Positions 53,368 through 64,000 of a DNA stretch of 64,000 nucleotides are shown one piece after another. The stretch lies in the NCBI GenBank assembly GCA_021521415.1, contig JAIQDT010006502.1, positions 98,567 through 162,566 on the forward strand, read 5' to 3'. The DNA is from Bidens hawaiensis. Lineage: Eukaryota > Streptophyta > Magnoliopsida > Asterales > Asteraceae. Under the pieces are notes generated by a model. It worked only from the letters and a program-made list of their open reading frames with translations, ran no database searches and had not been told where the DNA came from. Every line of letters starts with the position of its first letter. Position 1 is the stretch's first letter. The position numbers and the translations under genes were made by a program.

Positions 53368-56280
53368 ATGGCTGCAGTAGCAGGTGCTGGAGGTGCTGGA
53401 GGCGATGACGGAGATAACCAGAGGCAATTTTTTCCGGGTCACAATAGGTACATTACCTTAGACCCGGAAGCGAGCGGAGTTGAAAACTACCGTGAGATCA
53501 TCACATTCCTCATTCGCTCGAGGATATTCCACGCAATCACGACGACTCTGCCGATATCCTTACCCAATATCGAGGATTTCTGGTAGACGGTGGAATACGA
53601 TTGCCGTGTTGAGCCCCCGGTTATGCGAGCAACCGTCAACAACCAAGAAGTTCAGTTCTCGTCTGAACAAATACGGGTGGCGTTACGTTTTGGAGAGGAG
53701 ACTCGGGACGACCCAACTGACTTTGTGGCTCCGTTTTGTGATGGAGCATTCCTACGAATGGGATATTCTGGTCCATTGGGCGATACCCAGAGACGGAAGG
53801 GGTTTCTGCTCGATCAGTAGCGCTTCCTCATGCACGTCATGATTGTGTGTATGTCTGGGAGGAAGGCGGGTACTGACGGAATGGGTGCGACCATGCAGTC
53901 AGCAATGACTGCTCTGACTTATAACAAACGTTATAGCTTTAGTCAGATGGTCTTTTATGAGATCGACAGACAGAGGAGGGCGATGGCTCGTGAGCGGTTC
54001 ATAATGTATCCAAGATTCATCCAGATGATCTTGAACCATGTGGCTCCAAATTTGCCTCAACGACGTCCAATACGATACGTGGAGAATGTGACCAAACGTA
54101 TCTTCGCTCAATGCCGCACATCCAGTGCGAGGAGCAAGCCTGAACTGCGTCCAAGGCATACTCCACTCTTTGGGTACTTAATAAACCCGGGGTATGTGCC
54201 AGCTCGTGGGGATGAGTTCAGAGACCTCAACCACGACAGGTAGGAGCACCTCGAGATGTACCTGCTGTGCCTGTTGTGTCGGCTGAGGAGGATGTAGACC
54301 TTGATGCTGCATTTGGCGGCCAAGGATTCTTCGACATGGACCGGTTTGATCCGCAAGAAGAGGTGCAGGTCTCTGCTACACAGGTTCGGGAAGTGAATGT
54401 TACTAGAGCAGCTACGACGGTGGCTGACTCAGATCTTGATGATGTTATGGATGAGGCGAGAAGGATGTTGGTGAGACGAGAAAGGACGATTGGGAAGAGA
54501 AAGAGGACAGTTGATGATACTGAGTCAGAAGAAGAAGAAGAGGATACGATCAAGACGTGAAAGGACAGGTGCAGGTATGGGAGCTGGAGAGACTTCAAGA
54601 GTTGTACGTTTTGCTCCGCCAGCACTGTCAGGTATGTCGATTGTTCCTACATCTGTCCAGGTCACAGGTTTAAGCGCCGCGGAAGTTCCCGTGGTGGCTA
54701 CATCAGATGTCGGCATCCCATCAATCACTACTATCCAGCTGACGACTCCGGAGATTGTGTCTTTACCACCTCCAACGCTTACTCCTTCAGAGGTGGTGGC
54801 ACAATTTGTAGAGTCGACAGTCGTTGCAACTGCAGGGTTGTCGGTCACGATACCACCTGCGGTTACGTCCACAACTGCTTCTGATGTCCCGGTTACATTC
54901 GAGATCCCTGCTGAGTATACTCAAGACACATCTAACATGAGGTTTGATTTCGATGCAACCCTCTCAGACTCGGAGAGAATAGCTGCACTTGAACGGGTCG
55001 TGGCAGAGCAATCGAGGATAAACTTTATCCAGACCCAGGCTATTCAGCGCCTTGTAGCAGAGAATCAACTACAGTCGTCCCTCCTGGTTGAACATGGGCG
55101 AATTATAGATGCTATGAAGGAGTTCTTGGCATCTCAGGGGGAGACAGGCTATAGAGGCGACGAGTTAAGGACAAAGAAGAGAAATGATAGAGACGATGAT
55201 CCCAATGCATCGAAAGGTGCAGGTGGTGAGTTTCCAAGAACTACTCAAGCTCTTGGGACTTCCACAGCTCAGGGGGAGTCTGCAGGTGCAGTTGGTGGTG
55301 ATGAGGTGGTGATGGTTGATGATGAAGATGATGTGATTGATACTTTGAAAGAATTAGATGATGATATGCTAGATGATGATGTGATGTTTGATGACGATGT
55401 GCTGCCTATTGAGGAGATTGAGAAGATTGGAGCTCAGATTGTGATTGAAGAAGATGTTGAAGAAGGTGAAATAGTAGAAGAAAATGTTGAACACGAGATC
55501 CCAGATATGGAGAAAGCTGATATGGGTAATGAGACAGTAATAGATGATACTGAATGGGAAGAGCAGCCTAGGTGGAAGGAAGGCTATGCTCAGTGGTTCG
55601 TCAAAACGAAGAAACCAGCAGTCCCTACAATGTTTAAGAAGAGTTACAATATTAAAGGCTATGCCGAAGCGAAGAAAGGGATTATTTGCTGGATCTATGA
55701 TGAGCAGTTGAAGCTCTTTGTGATTAAACGGTATGACGGCGTTCAGTACTTTAAAAGAATGTTAAGGTCGTTGAATACACTGCCGGAATGTGAAGTGAAA
55801 GACTTAGCCAGATTGGGGTTAATCAATCGAAATGACGATAATATGGCTAGAGTCATTGAGAAAATTGTATGGAGAGAGAGTATAAAAGAAAAGAAGTTTG
55901 AGCTGTTGAAACCGCAGAAGGGAAAACTTGTTGAAGACAAGGATAGAGGTTTGAGAGCTGATGGAAAACCTTGGATGGTCATGAAGTATAAACCGATCTG
56001 GTGCCTTAAAGAAGTACCGATGAAGCTAATGCCCAAGGATGTGCTTAAAGACCTAAAGTGGTGGTATGTGGATTGTGAGACAGCAGAGGCGGTGATGGAA
56101 GACGAGGATGAACAAGAGCTCCTAAGAGTTTATGATCCGATGCATTTGGTAAAATTATCGCAAGCTGATCTGAAGGTGCTTAATGAGAAGAAAATCTTTT
56201 ATATTCCTGCTTGGAAGGACGAAGCGAGGAAGTATCAAAGAGTTGTGTCAGTTTGTGTTAGAGAAGGAGTGCATGCGTGA
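53368..56280 (+). pseudogene. Extra ORF downstream of pol in the copia element (about 960 codons, function unknown)
   Basis: Start MAAVAGAGGAGGDDGDNQ. First domain (53,440-54,240): FFPGHNRYITLDPEASGVENY, RATVNNQEVQFSSEQIRVAL, FLRMGYSGPLG, then MIVCMSGRKAGTDG and ERFIMYPRFIQMILNHVAP. Next an acidic stretch (EEEEED), a Thr/Val/Pro-rich linker, a clear coiled coil (SERIAALERVVAEQ... to about 55,130), an Asp/Glu-rich segment (55,280-55,500) and a Lys/Trp-rich C-terminal domain (WKEGYAQWFVKTKKPAVP, KPWMVMKYKPIWCLKEVP) ending at 56,280. I see no signal peptide or membrane segment, so an envelope role has no support here. Breaks: TAG at 53,584-53,586 and 53,818-53,820, frameshifts near 54,241 and 54,540. 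Family not recognised. Confidence 0.7.
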
Positions 56281-56340
56281 AGAGACAAGATTGAAGATTA
56301 CGAGACAAGTGCTTAAAGGTCAAGATATGAAGCTACTGCC

Positions 56341-56351
56341 AAGGGGGAGTC
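56341..56351 (+). other. Polypurine tract of the copia element
   Basis: AAGGGGGAGTC directly before the 3' LTR TG. Confidence 0.85.
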
Positions 56352-56778
56352 TGTTGATGCATAAATGTCAGTAGTTCATAGTCTAGTGTCTGTAATCGAG
56401 TCTGTAATGTTATTTATGTTTTTATTTAAGCGAAGTTGTTAACAAGTTCGCCTAGGCGAACTTGTTGAACAAGCGAAGTTATGGACAACTTCGCCTGAAC
56501 ATATCAGGCGAAGTTGTCGTGTATTTATACTAGGTTACGGCTTAGTGTTGAGGATGTTCATCGAGTTGATCTAAGCTGGTTTGAGTTCATTGTAACGTGA
56601 GGACGAGAGTCTGTATCAGTGATTCATATCACGTGAGTTCAGTTATTAATATATAACGTGTTTCGGTTTATTCGTGTGTGTTTGTTTGATTTGCTTTCTA
56701 CGCTCGTAACGATCTACGCAGGGATTCCGCACCTGAGTAGACCGAGATATCTCGTGTGATCCATCAAGGGAACCTACA
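56352..56778 (+). repeat. 3' LTR of the copia element (427 bp)
   Basis: TGTTGATGCATAAATG...GGGAACCTACA, followed by CGTAG. Same length as the 5' LTR, about seven substitutions. Confidence 0.92.
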
Positions 56779-58493
56779 CGTAGGTCCCGGCCCAACGTAG
56801 CTTAGGAATAATCAAGTTAAAACATACAATTATAAACTCAAGTCTCTATGCTCGGTTCCCCCAGCGAAACGCCACAGCGTTCGACTAGTTGAGTGCATAT
56901 ACGTATACACAAGGTCATACTCCCCACGGGCGAGCGTAATTGTGACCAGGTATGATGTGCCCACCACATATGAAAGGATCCAGACAAACGTACACGATAG
57001 CCTGAGGCCAGTATTTATACCCTTGTTTATAAATGTTTTAGAGACACTTAGTCTCATGTAAAGTTTTTCATATAACACGTTGACTCGTTTGAAAACAAGT
57101 TTGTAAAAGTTTGGGGGCGTATTCACCTTTTGATTTGGATCGGCTTCAATCACCGTCCGAGGGTCTTTCCCTTGTTGTCTCGCACCTATAGTACGAGCAA
57201 AAACATTTGTTAGTCGGATATACAATCCAGCTTAAGACCTTTAGTCTTGTTTTTATAAAATTTACCTCGATGAACCTTTAGTTCAAAATCTCTTTTACTT
57301 TAAAACCTTTAGTTAAAAAGTAATTTATAAACCTTTAGTTTATTTATAAAACCCTACGTTTCTTCTTCTCTAAGAAACGTATTCTTTTTCTTTTATTATT
57401 TAAGAATAGTTATTATTACTTAAATAATATTTTCATAATAAAGAATATATACATACATACATATATATTTATCAATATTTATAATCTTATCTTTTATTCT
57501 TTTCTTTGTTATGTTTTTTTTTCTTTTATCGAGGTATTGAGTATAACCTCGACTTAAGGTTTAAGCCTTTTATAATATTTTATTATTATTTTCATTGGTG
57601 TTATGCCTACGCCTACCTTTGTTGGCTTATGGAAACCCTAATGATTCGAGCAACACTCCAACGCCGCTTTGCTTTCTTTGCCTTCCTGATCAAACTTTCG
57701 TTCTCGTCACCTTCCTTTCAGCACACCAACGATAAACACCAAACTTCAACACTTGCCGGCACGCCTTTCGAGACTCATCGCCATGGTGTAGAAAATAACA
57801 AACGCCTTCTTCGTCGATACGTCGGTGGAGAGTGGCCCGAACTTCGAAGAAACGATGGCACGGAAAAGATGAATCAGGACACGCTTATCGAGGTATTATG
57901 GCACAAATTTCGAGGTGGATCGAGGGTATGGTTTGTATAACTTAGAGAGATGTGAGAGAGCAAGTTTTGGTGTGTTTGGAATGAGATCTCGGACCTGCTA
58001 TTTATAGACAATATTTTGGGGCCCATCGCGATACACGATAGTCCTCTGGCTGAGCCCGTCGCGTATCGTAACGTAGGCTCTCTGAGTCACCAAGTAGACC
58101 TGCCACGTGGCGACACGTGGTAGGAGTTGTGCCACGTGTTGATACGTGGCGACACGTGGCGGATGTGTTCACGTGGTGACACATTTTGCCACCGTCTGCC
58201 ACGTGGCACACGTGTTACACTGTGTTAGACCACGTCATCGCGATACGTCATCATCGCGATACGCGATGACGTTGGTTCAACAGCGATCGCGTATCGCTGT
58301 TGACTCTTCAAGAAGCTTTTGACCAAGCCCTTCGCGCTACGCGATGGGCTTGTTCTTTTGTCCCGTCGCGTATCGCGATAAGACAAGAAAACAAAATTTT
58401 AGTTTTAAACCCTAAGGTTTGGAATTTTGACACTTTTGATCCTTAGACTCTGGAAAGTTAAAAATTTGAACTCGAAATTTTCTCGATGTTACA
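56779..58493 (-). repeat. 5' LTR of chromovirus 2, upstream piece
   Basis: The LTR starts at 58,493 (TGTAACATCG on -) and is cut at 56,779-56,783 by the copia element. It contains the G-box patch (about 58,105-58,220), more CGCGATACGCGAT-type palindromes than chromovirus 1 (58,235-58,390), the TATA box (57,998-58,007) and the hairpin array (57,179-57,385, e.g. AAGACCTTTAGTCTT, GAACCTTTAGTTC, TTATAAACCTTTAGTTTAT). The two pieces together give about 2.1 kb. Confidence 0.88.
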
Positions 58494-58559
58494 ACGAATG
58501 ACGTCTTTCTAAGGCGAATTTTTAATTAACACCCTATCACACATATATTATATTCTAAT

Positions 58560-60540
58560 GGCTTATGATGGACGTATAACTCTTTTGGCGATCTCACGCC
58601 ACCTTGAGTCGTTCACGGGTTTGTAATACTTTATTCCTTGTTTCGTGGATTAGTTCGTGTCCAAATATTTGGTTATTCCTCTTTTTAGTGATCTCACGCC
58701 ACCTTTATTTGTTCACGGGTTTGTAGTACGTTTATGTCCATATAATGTCTCATATGATGTGGCTCGATTGTTTGTGTGATAATTATTATTACTCGAGAAT
58801 TCTATTTGTGTAAAATGATTATCCTAACTTTTACCTAAGTCTATCGCATATGTGTAGAGCATAACCTCGAGCGTTTGGATCATTCTTTTCACTTTACCCA
58901 TCTTTTTGGGGATGATAGGCAATGCTAAAGTTTAATCTTAATCGATTTCCTAACGTTTGTTTGGTGGAAAGTATCTCATAAATGGGATGTAATTCGACTG
59001 TCTTGATTGGAGATTATGAATAGTGGCACACCGTGTAGGGACACAATGTTGTTCACATAATTTCATGCTAATCTATCCATCGAGTACGAAACGTTATTTG
59101 GGAGAATGATGGGCAAACTTTGTTAGTATATTAACAATAGCCCATCTTGCATTGTGTTAGTGTGTAGTCTTGAAAAGCTTTGTAATACAGTTCATGGTTA
59201 TCATTAACCTTTTTCTACATGGGGAATTTGGGTTGTTTAAAGTAATCCAAAGGTTTCTTGTGCTCGGTTTTAACTTGTAAATGAATTAAAAATTTCATCA
59301 CATACAAAGTGATATCTTGTTCATATTCTTCTATCACTAATTCGATTTAAGGTTTGTGGTATGTTTTATCACTTTCAAAGTGCATCATATACTCATGAGC
59401 TTTGTTCATTATCGTCTCGCGTAGCTTTCCATTATCGGTATCAAATTTCGGTTTCCAAGTGTAAGAATATCATCATTTCCCTAGACTTTAACACATCGAT
59501 TGTGCCATAACATTTCTCTACAGAGATTTGATTTTTGTTGATTACTTACTCTTGAGGTTTCTTGGTTTTACTTTGTTTATGTCTTCTTAGGTTTTTAAAC
59601 TTCTAAAACTCCAACGTTCTAATTTTTCCTGGTCTTCAAATTCTTCGGTTAATGGTTAATAAAAATCTTTAGACTCAATGGTTTTCTCTTAGCATTCTTT
59701 GAATCTACTATCTTAAGTAGATATTTTAATGCTATACCATATTATGTTGCATCCACTCCTTATGTAATTATTCAATCCTCTTTGTAAATACATTCCGGTG
59801 ATTTGATCGAGAATAGATAACCTCTTTCTATGGCTATCTTGTTTGACTTTTTATTAATACTTCCTAGTGTAGTATATCTCTTTTGTTCGTTCTATATCCT
59901 TGGATGATATAGTAAATTTATATTTTAGAATGTCGTAAGTAATTGTAAATCGCTAAACACAGTGGCCAATTGTGTTTAATTATTTACCTTACCTTCAGTA
60001 TTCTAAATATTTACTAATGTTAACTAGCTATTTCTCGGATTCAGTCTATCGAATCTCTTTTGCAGAACTCTTCATGACATCATGTCCTTCATGATTTGGA
60101 TAGTTTCTTTCCATCCATCATCCTTTCGATTCTTTCTTAGTTTCTATCTCCTTTAAGGATTCATATTGTCATGTCTAATTTAATCAATTCTTTTCTTATT
60201 ATTCAATTTTCTATTTATTGTAGATTTTTTCTTAAAAATTTTCCAAACTTAAATAAATAATAACATTCTTGTGTACAGACACGATCTATATGCTAATATT
60301 TTCTTTTTATATATTAGAGACTTAAAATACCCATTAATTGTTACAAAATCTCTGGAATTTAACGAGTTTGTAAGCGGGTTACAAGAGTTTAATTAAACTA
60401 ATAGCTACTACAATAGTTAACATTCCTTTGACCTATTCTTATTTTTGTTTTTATTGTCTTTGACATTTCTTCATATATTTGTCATGAGTGTTTCCACATT
60501 CTTTTCATCATTTTTGCTATTACTTGTTTTATTTTCTGGA
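58560..60540 (-). pseudogene. Pol relic of chromovirus 3
   Basis: Collinear with the integrase end of chromovirus 1: 58,577-58,670 matches 34,901-34,985, and 58,770-59,400 follows 35,060-35,690 (landmarks such as GCATAACCTCGAGCGTTTGGAT against GCATATCTTCCAACGTTTGAAT, and CACTTTCAAAGTGCATCATAT). Beyond about 59,650 the RT part can hardly be followed. The distance to the Gag knuckles (about 2 kb, against about 3.1 kb in chromovirus 1) suggests a deletion of roughly 1 kb. No open frame. Confidence 0.6.
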
Positions 60541-60560
60541 CATTCGTTCTGGAAATGTCC

Positions 60561-61373
60561 TTATTCTCCACATATAAAACACGTAACCGCTTTCCTTCTA
60601 TAGTCATTTTCTGAATACCCTTTTCTCTTACAGAAAGTGCACATGACTATTTTGATTAGCTTTTTACATTTTTCATGATGCCTTTTTCCACAGTTTTCAC
60701 ATATGGGTCTTGTGAATTTAGGAGGTTCTTTTTCTTCCTTGCTTTTCTTCACTTTTTTTGTTCTATTAATCTCTTTTTCCTCCGGTTTTATTACACATTT
60801 GGCTACCATCATAGCTTCGGATGTTGTTTGTGGTACATGTAATTTTTACTACCCTTCTTGTCTATTTGGTAGCCCAGATATGTATTTCATCATTTTGTCG
60901 TACTCCAATTTATCTAATTGCGGAGTTACTTGATCGATCTCTTTTTTCCAAGAATTTAGCATTGTATTCCTTGAGATTGTTATTAACGACCTTCTGGTCC
61001 CATGGCAGGATTGGAGCTTGTTTTATTTTGTTAATTGGCAAAATTTCTATAAAATAATATCTTTAAATTCTTCCCAACTTAAATTGTACATCACTTCATT
61101 ACCTTTAACTTGAATTAATATACTCCACCATTCTAAAGCTTTATCTTTGAACATTCGTGAAGAACACCAAATGGCTTGTTCACTTGTGCAAGCAATATTG
61201 CTCAAGATTAACTCTTGTTCCTTAAGCCATTTCAAGGTAGATATGGTATCTTCATTTCCACAAAACTTCTTAGGTTTATTGGCTTTGAAATTCTCAAAAA
61301 AGTATTCCGGATGAAGTTTGGGTTCCTTGTTATTCTTATTCTTTAAGTCGTTCTCATGATTAAATGGGTACAA
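60561..61373 (-). pseudogene. Gag relic of chromovirus 3 (capsid and zinc knuckles)
   Basis: The capsid piece (61,373-61,047): KPKKFCGNEDTISTLKWLKE, ALEWWSILIQVKGNEVMYN, LSWEEFKDI, matching the chromovirus 1 capsid. The knuckle piece (60,812-60,561): CENCGKRHHEKC, CTFCKRKGYSENDY (third ligand His to Tyr and last Cys lost) and the start of a third, CFICGE. The link between them (60,813-61,046) has stops. An N-terminal Lys-rich remnant may lie at 61,646-61,885. Confidence 0.72.
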
Positions 61374-62212
61374 CTTTATTTCGAAGAATCGGGCTCGCTT
61401 TGAGTCCTTTTACTTGATTCTAATTGTCTTGGGTTATTAAGCATCTTCATTATTGGAGTTACAGCTTCGTTAATCATCTCCGAACCTCGTCTCTAAATTG
61501 GTCATTCATTTCTTTGTTTCTCTTACTTCTAAATTCTTTGGAAGAGTTTCCTTTTATATTTCCTTCTTTTGACATACTACAATAATCCATATATATGTTT
61601 AATTATTCATGAGAAGCAAAACATGTTTTTATTATGCAAGACTTTCTAAAATGGTTTTAGCAAAATTTTATTGCTACCAATTGGATGAATGTATTGTTTT
61701 ATTTTATAACCCATCTTCACTTTATTCATCATGTATGAGGATCTTATATATTTTTTAGGGTATTTCTTTACTAATTGGTTTATTTTTACTTGATTATGTT
61801 TCAAGTATTTTTCCTTTGTTTTCTGTTTGCTGTTTTCAAACATTTCCTTTGTTTTTTGTTTGCTGTAATCCCTTTTACTCTTCATATAGTAAATTTTGGG
61901 ATAAAGCTAAATTCTTATTTTTCTTCTTCCTTTTCTGTCGGAAGTTGCCTTGTTCTTTTAGTCGGATGATAGTCGACTATTTCCATATTATAGATTAGGT
62001 GTAAAGATTTTCCTATCTTATCCGTACTTTTTATTTCTTACCCTTAAATCTTTATATATATATATATATATATATCATTTAAATTTTTTTATATTATTAA
62101 TCTAAATATTTAATTTTTTGCTAAACTTATAAAATATTGTATTAAAAATTTCTATCTATCACTTGATCAAAGCCTAGGTATAACTGAATACCTAATTCGC
62201 TAAGATCGATAA

Positions 62213-62224
62213 CTCTAATACCAA
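62213..62224 (-). other. Primer-binding site of chromovirus 3, mutated
   Basis: TTGGTATTAGAG on -, one C-to-T step from the Met-tRNA site TGGTATCAGAG of chromovirus 2, at the same place relative to the LTR end. Confidence 0.7.
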
Positions 62225-62226
62225 CC

Positions 62227-64000
62227 TGTCACACCTCGACTTACGGCCTAGGCGTGTGACCAACAGTTGGTACCGGTTTTGCAAATATATCAGATATTGT
62301 TTTAGCGGAAGACTTTTTATTATTTAAAATAAAATATTTATATACTTTGAAACCGAAAATATATTTTCTTTTGTTTGAAAAGCTTCTCGGGTAATAAATA
62401 CCCACATATTTGTATTTATAAATATTTGTTTAATTTAGCGTGTTATTAAAACAATGAGCCATCTCTAACTTGCGAACATCCACTTTATGAATAGCTTCAA
62501 TTCTTGATACTGTAATTTTCTGAAATGTTAGAAAAATACGTCAGCTATATGCTGATGAACACGCTGACGCGAAAATATTTTCTTTTACTTGATTACCCCT
62601 CGAACATAGTTATGCTCGGCCTATCGTGGCTTAGGAATAGTCAAGCTTAAAACAACACAATAATAAACTCAAGTATCTACACTAAATACCCCAGCAAACA
62701 CCGCAGCGTTCGACTTAGCTAAGTACCATTCGTATACACATGGTCACACTCCCTGCTGGAAAGCGTCACTATGACCAGGTGTGGTGCGGTGTGCTCACTG
62801 CGTATACCACATATGTAAGGATCCAGACAAACGTATACGACTGCCTGAGGGCTAGCGCTTATACCTTTGTTTATAACGTTTTAGTGACACGTAATCCCAT
62901 GTAAACCTTTTAATTCATTTGACTCGTTCTTTTAAAACAAGTTTGTAAAGTGTAGGGCGTATTCACCTTTTTCGATTTGGATCAGCTTCAATACACTGTC
63001 CGAGGGTCTTTCCCATCTTCTTTTGGATCAGCTTCAATACACTATCCGAGGGTCTTTTCCTTTTTCTTTTGGATCAGCTTCAATACACTGTCCGAGGGTC
63101 TTTCCCTCTTCTTTGTTATCTCGCACCTATAGTACGAGTATAACTTTTTGTTAGTCGGATATACAATCCGACTTAAGACCTCTAGTGTCTTTTTGTAAAA
63201 TCTTTACATCGGTTATATTTTCTTTATGAACCTTTCGTTCAAAACATATTTTCTTTATTTTAAACCTTTAGTTTAAAATATTATTTCTTTCTTTTCTTTT
63301 TCAAGTTAAAACTATTTCTTTTAACTTATTTACTTTTCTTTTTCTTTTACAAGTAAACCTTTAGTTTAACTTGTTTTTTCTTTTTCTTAAACTCTACGTT
63401 TCTTTTTCATTAAGAAACGTATACTTTTCTTTTCTTATTACTTAAGAATAATATATCCTTAAATAATATTTTTAACAAAGAATAACATATCTATATTTAT
63501 TTATTTCTTTTTGTATTTCTTTTTCTAATCATGTTTGAACCTATAGTTCAAATCATGTACTTTTTATTCTTACGTTCGAACCTTTAGTCCGACATATTTT
63601 CTTTTCTAAAATCTATATTTTCCAAAACGTTTACTTTTATATATATATATATACATCATTTAGTTTATATGAATAATATAAGCAATATATATACATATAT
63701 ATATTTATTTACTTATTATTAATTAAAATATCTTAAAATAATAATACTTTTATCTTTATTTATTAATAAAGATTATTTTAATTTTTTCTTTTTTCTTTCT
63801 TTTTTTATTATTATTTAAAATATATTTAAATAATAATCATATTCCATTTTTAATAAAGAAACTTATACTTGTATCTTTATCTTTATACTTTCTTTATTTT
63901 ATTTTCATTTTTTTTCCGAGGTATTGACTATACCCTTGACTAGGGTCTAAGCATTTATTATTTTATTATTATTTTATTCGGACATTATGTTTACCTTGTT
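62227..64000 (-). repeat. 5' LTR of chromovirus 3 (partial, runs off window)
   Basis: Ends ...GGTGTGACA at 62,227. It shares LTR landmarks with chromoviruses 1 and 2: AATACGTCAGC...GCTGATGAACACGCTGACG (62,538-62,575), CTCGCACCTATAGTACGAG (about 63,120-63,140) and hairpins with a CCTTTAG or CCTATAG core up to 63,600 (e.g. TTTAAACCTTTAGTTTAAA, GTTTGAACCTATAGTTCAAA). A local triplication of TTTTGGATCAGCTTCAATAC...CCGAGGGTCTTT occurs at 62,970-63,110. Confidence 0.85.

Larger units (their letters stand above)
44293..56778 (+). mobile_element. Ty1/copia LTR retrotransposon, SIRE/Maximus-like (12,486 bp), target duplication CGTAG
   Basis: CGTAG at 44,288-44,292 and 56,779-56,783 flanks the element. 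LTRs of 427 bp each, Met-tRNA primer-binding site, a long Gag with two zinc knuckles, Pol in copia order (protease, integrase, RT, RNase H), 5.2 kb between pol and the 3' LTR with a long extra ORF, and a polypurine tract. A long extra 3' region with an additional ORF is the mark of the SIRE/Maximus (Sirevirus) group. By eye the LTRs differ at about 7 of 427 positions, so this is among the youngest insertions here; yet all ORFs carry stops or frameshifts. Confidence 0.88.
41899..58493 (-). mobile_element. Ty3/gypsy chromovirus (Tekay/Del-like) 2: 5' LTR and partial gag only, split by a copia element
   Basis: On -: 5' LTR (58,493 down to 56,784, then 44,292 down to 43,902), primer-binding site, and gag to about 41,899 where homology stops in mid-capsid (after KEFHGDKGAIT). 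Pol and 3' LTR are absent. The LTR starts TGTAACATCG next to relic pol sequence of chromovirus 3, so this element probably inserted into chromovirus 3 and a later deletion removed its 3' part together with the left part of its host element. Confidence 0.8.
58494..64000 (-). mobile_element. Ty3/gypsy chromovirus 3, old and badly decayed (continues past window)
   Basis: On -: LTR from beyond 64,000 down to 62,227, mutated primer-binding site, gag pieces and pol relic up to 58,494, where chromovirus 2 starts. Similarity to chromovirus 1 is evident at DNA level (e.g. AACTCTTTTGGCGATC at about 58,577 and 34,901) but no pol frame survives. Most of the spacer is AT-rich, as expected of an old methylated element. 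Confidence 0.75.

Noticed and set aside
53368..56280. Envelope-like gene of the copia element
   Set aside because: No signal peptide, transmembrane segment or cleavage site seen; composition is acidic and coiled-coil, so the label would be unsupported.
57506..57940. 144-codon open frame on + in the chromovirus 2 LTR
   Set aside because: Antisense to the LTR and composed of LTR sequence; broken in the chromovirus 1 LTRs.

Overview
This window is plant nuclear DNA, almost certainly from a flowering dicot. The gag and extra-ORF proteins look most like those of Asteraceae (daisy family) elements, but that is an impression, not a demonstration. I recognise no host gene. The window is a nested stack of transposable elements separated by AT-rich, mostly uninformative DNA.

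Region 1 (1-16,912) holds two related Ty3/gypsy elements of the Tat lineage facing each other. Element A runs on + and is cut by the left window edge. Element B runs on - and has inserted into the 3' part of A. Their shared parts form an imperfect palindrome of about 13 kb (arms 1-6,409 and 6,712 to about 13,300). A second inverted pair is made by B's 5' LTR (15,008-15,909) and A's 3' LTR (16,012-16,912). Both elements have a degenerate first RNase H, a second RNase H with its catalytic residues in place, an integrase, and an extra gene on the strand opposite to gag-pol near the 3' end. All are broken by stops and frameshifts, A more than B.

Region 2 (16,913-32,405) is a mixed area: a long-TIR element carrying a GRF-type zinc-finger ORF (cut by the LTR of A), a dead PIF/Harbinger transposase, two small hAT-type elements with 8-bp target duplications, faint LTR-like relics, and a 5'-truncated RTE-clade LINE with a 16-bp target duplication.

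Region 3 (32,406-64,000) is a nest of Ty3/gypsy chromoviruses (Tekay/Del-like, all on -). Chromovirus 1 (32,465-41,415, target duplication GTTAT) sits inside a Mutator-like MITE with 10-bp target duplications. Chromovirus 2 (41,899-58,493) has lost everything downstream of early gag, and its 5' LTR is split by a 12.5-kb Ty1/copia element of the SIRE/Maximus type (44,293-56,778, + strand, target duplication CGTAG). That element has two-zinc-knuckle Gag, Pol and a long extra ORF downstream of pol. Chromovirus 2 abuts the older, badly decayed chromovirus 3 (58,494 to beyond 64,000).

The most unusual signal is non-coding. Each of the three LTR families carries its own short self-complementary motif, repeated many times in its LTR, leader or 3' region: GGATCC in Tat; GGCGAAGTT and its complement in the copia element; and in the chromovirus LTRs, a row of small hairpins with different stems around a constant CCTTTAG core, together with CGCGATACGCGAT palindromes and a cluster of CACGTG-type sites.
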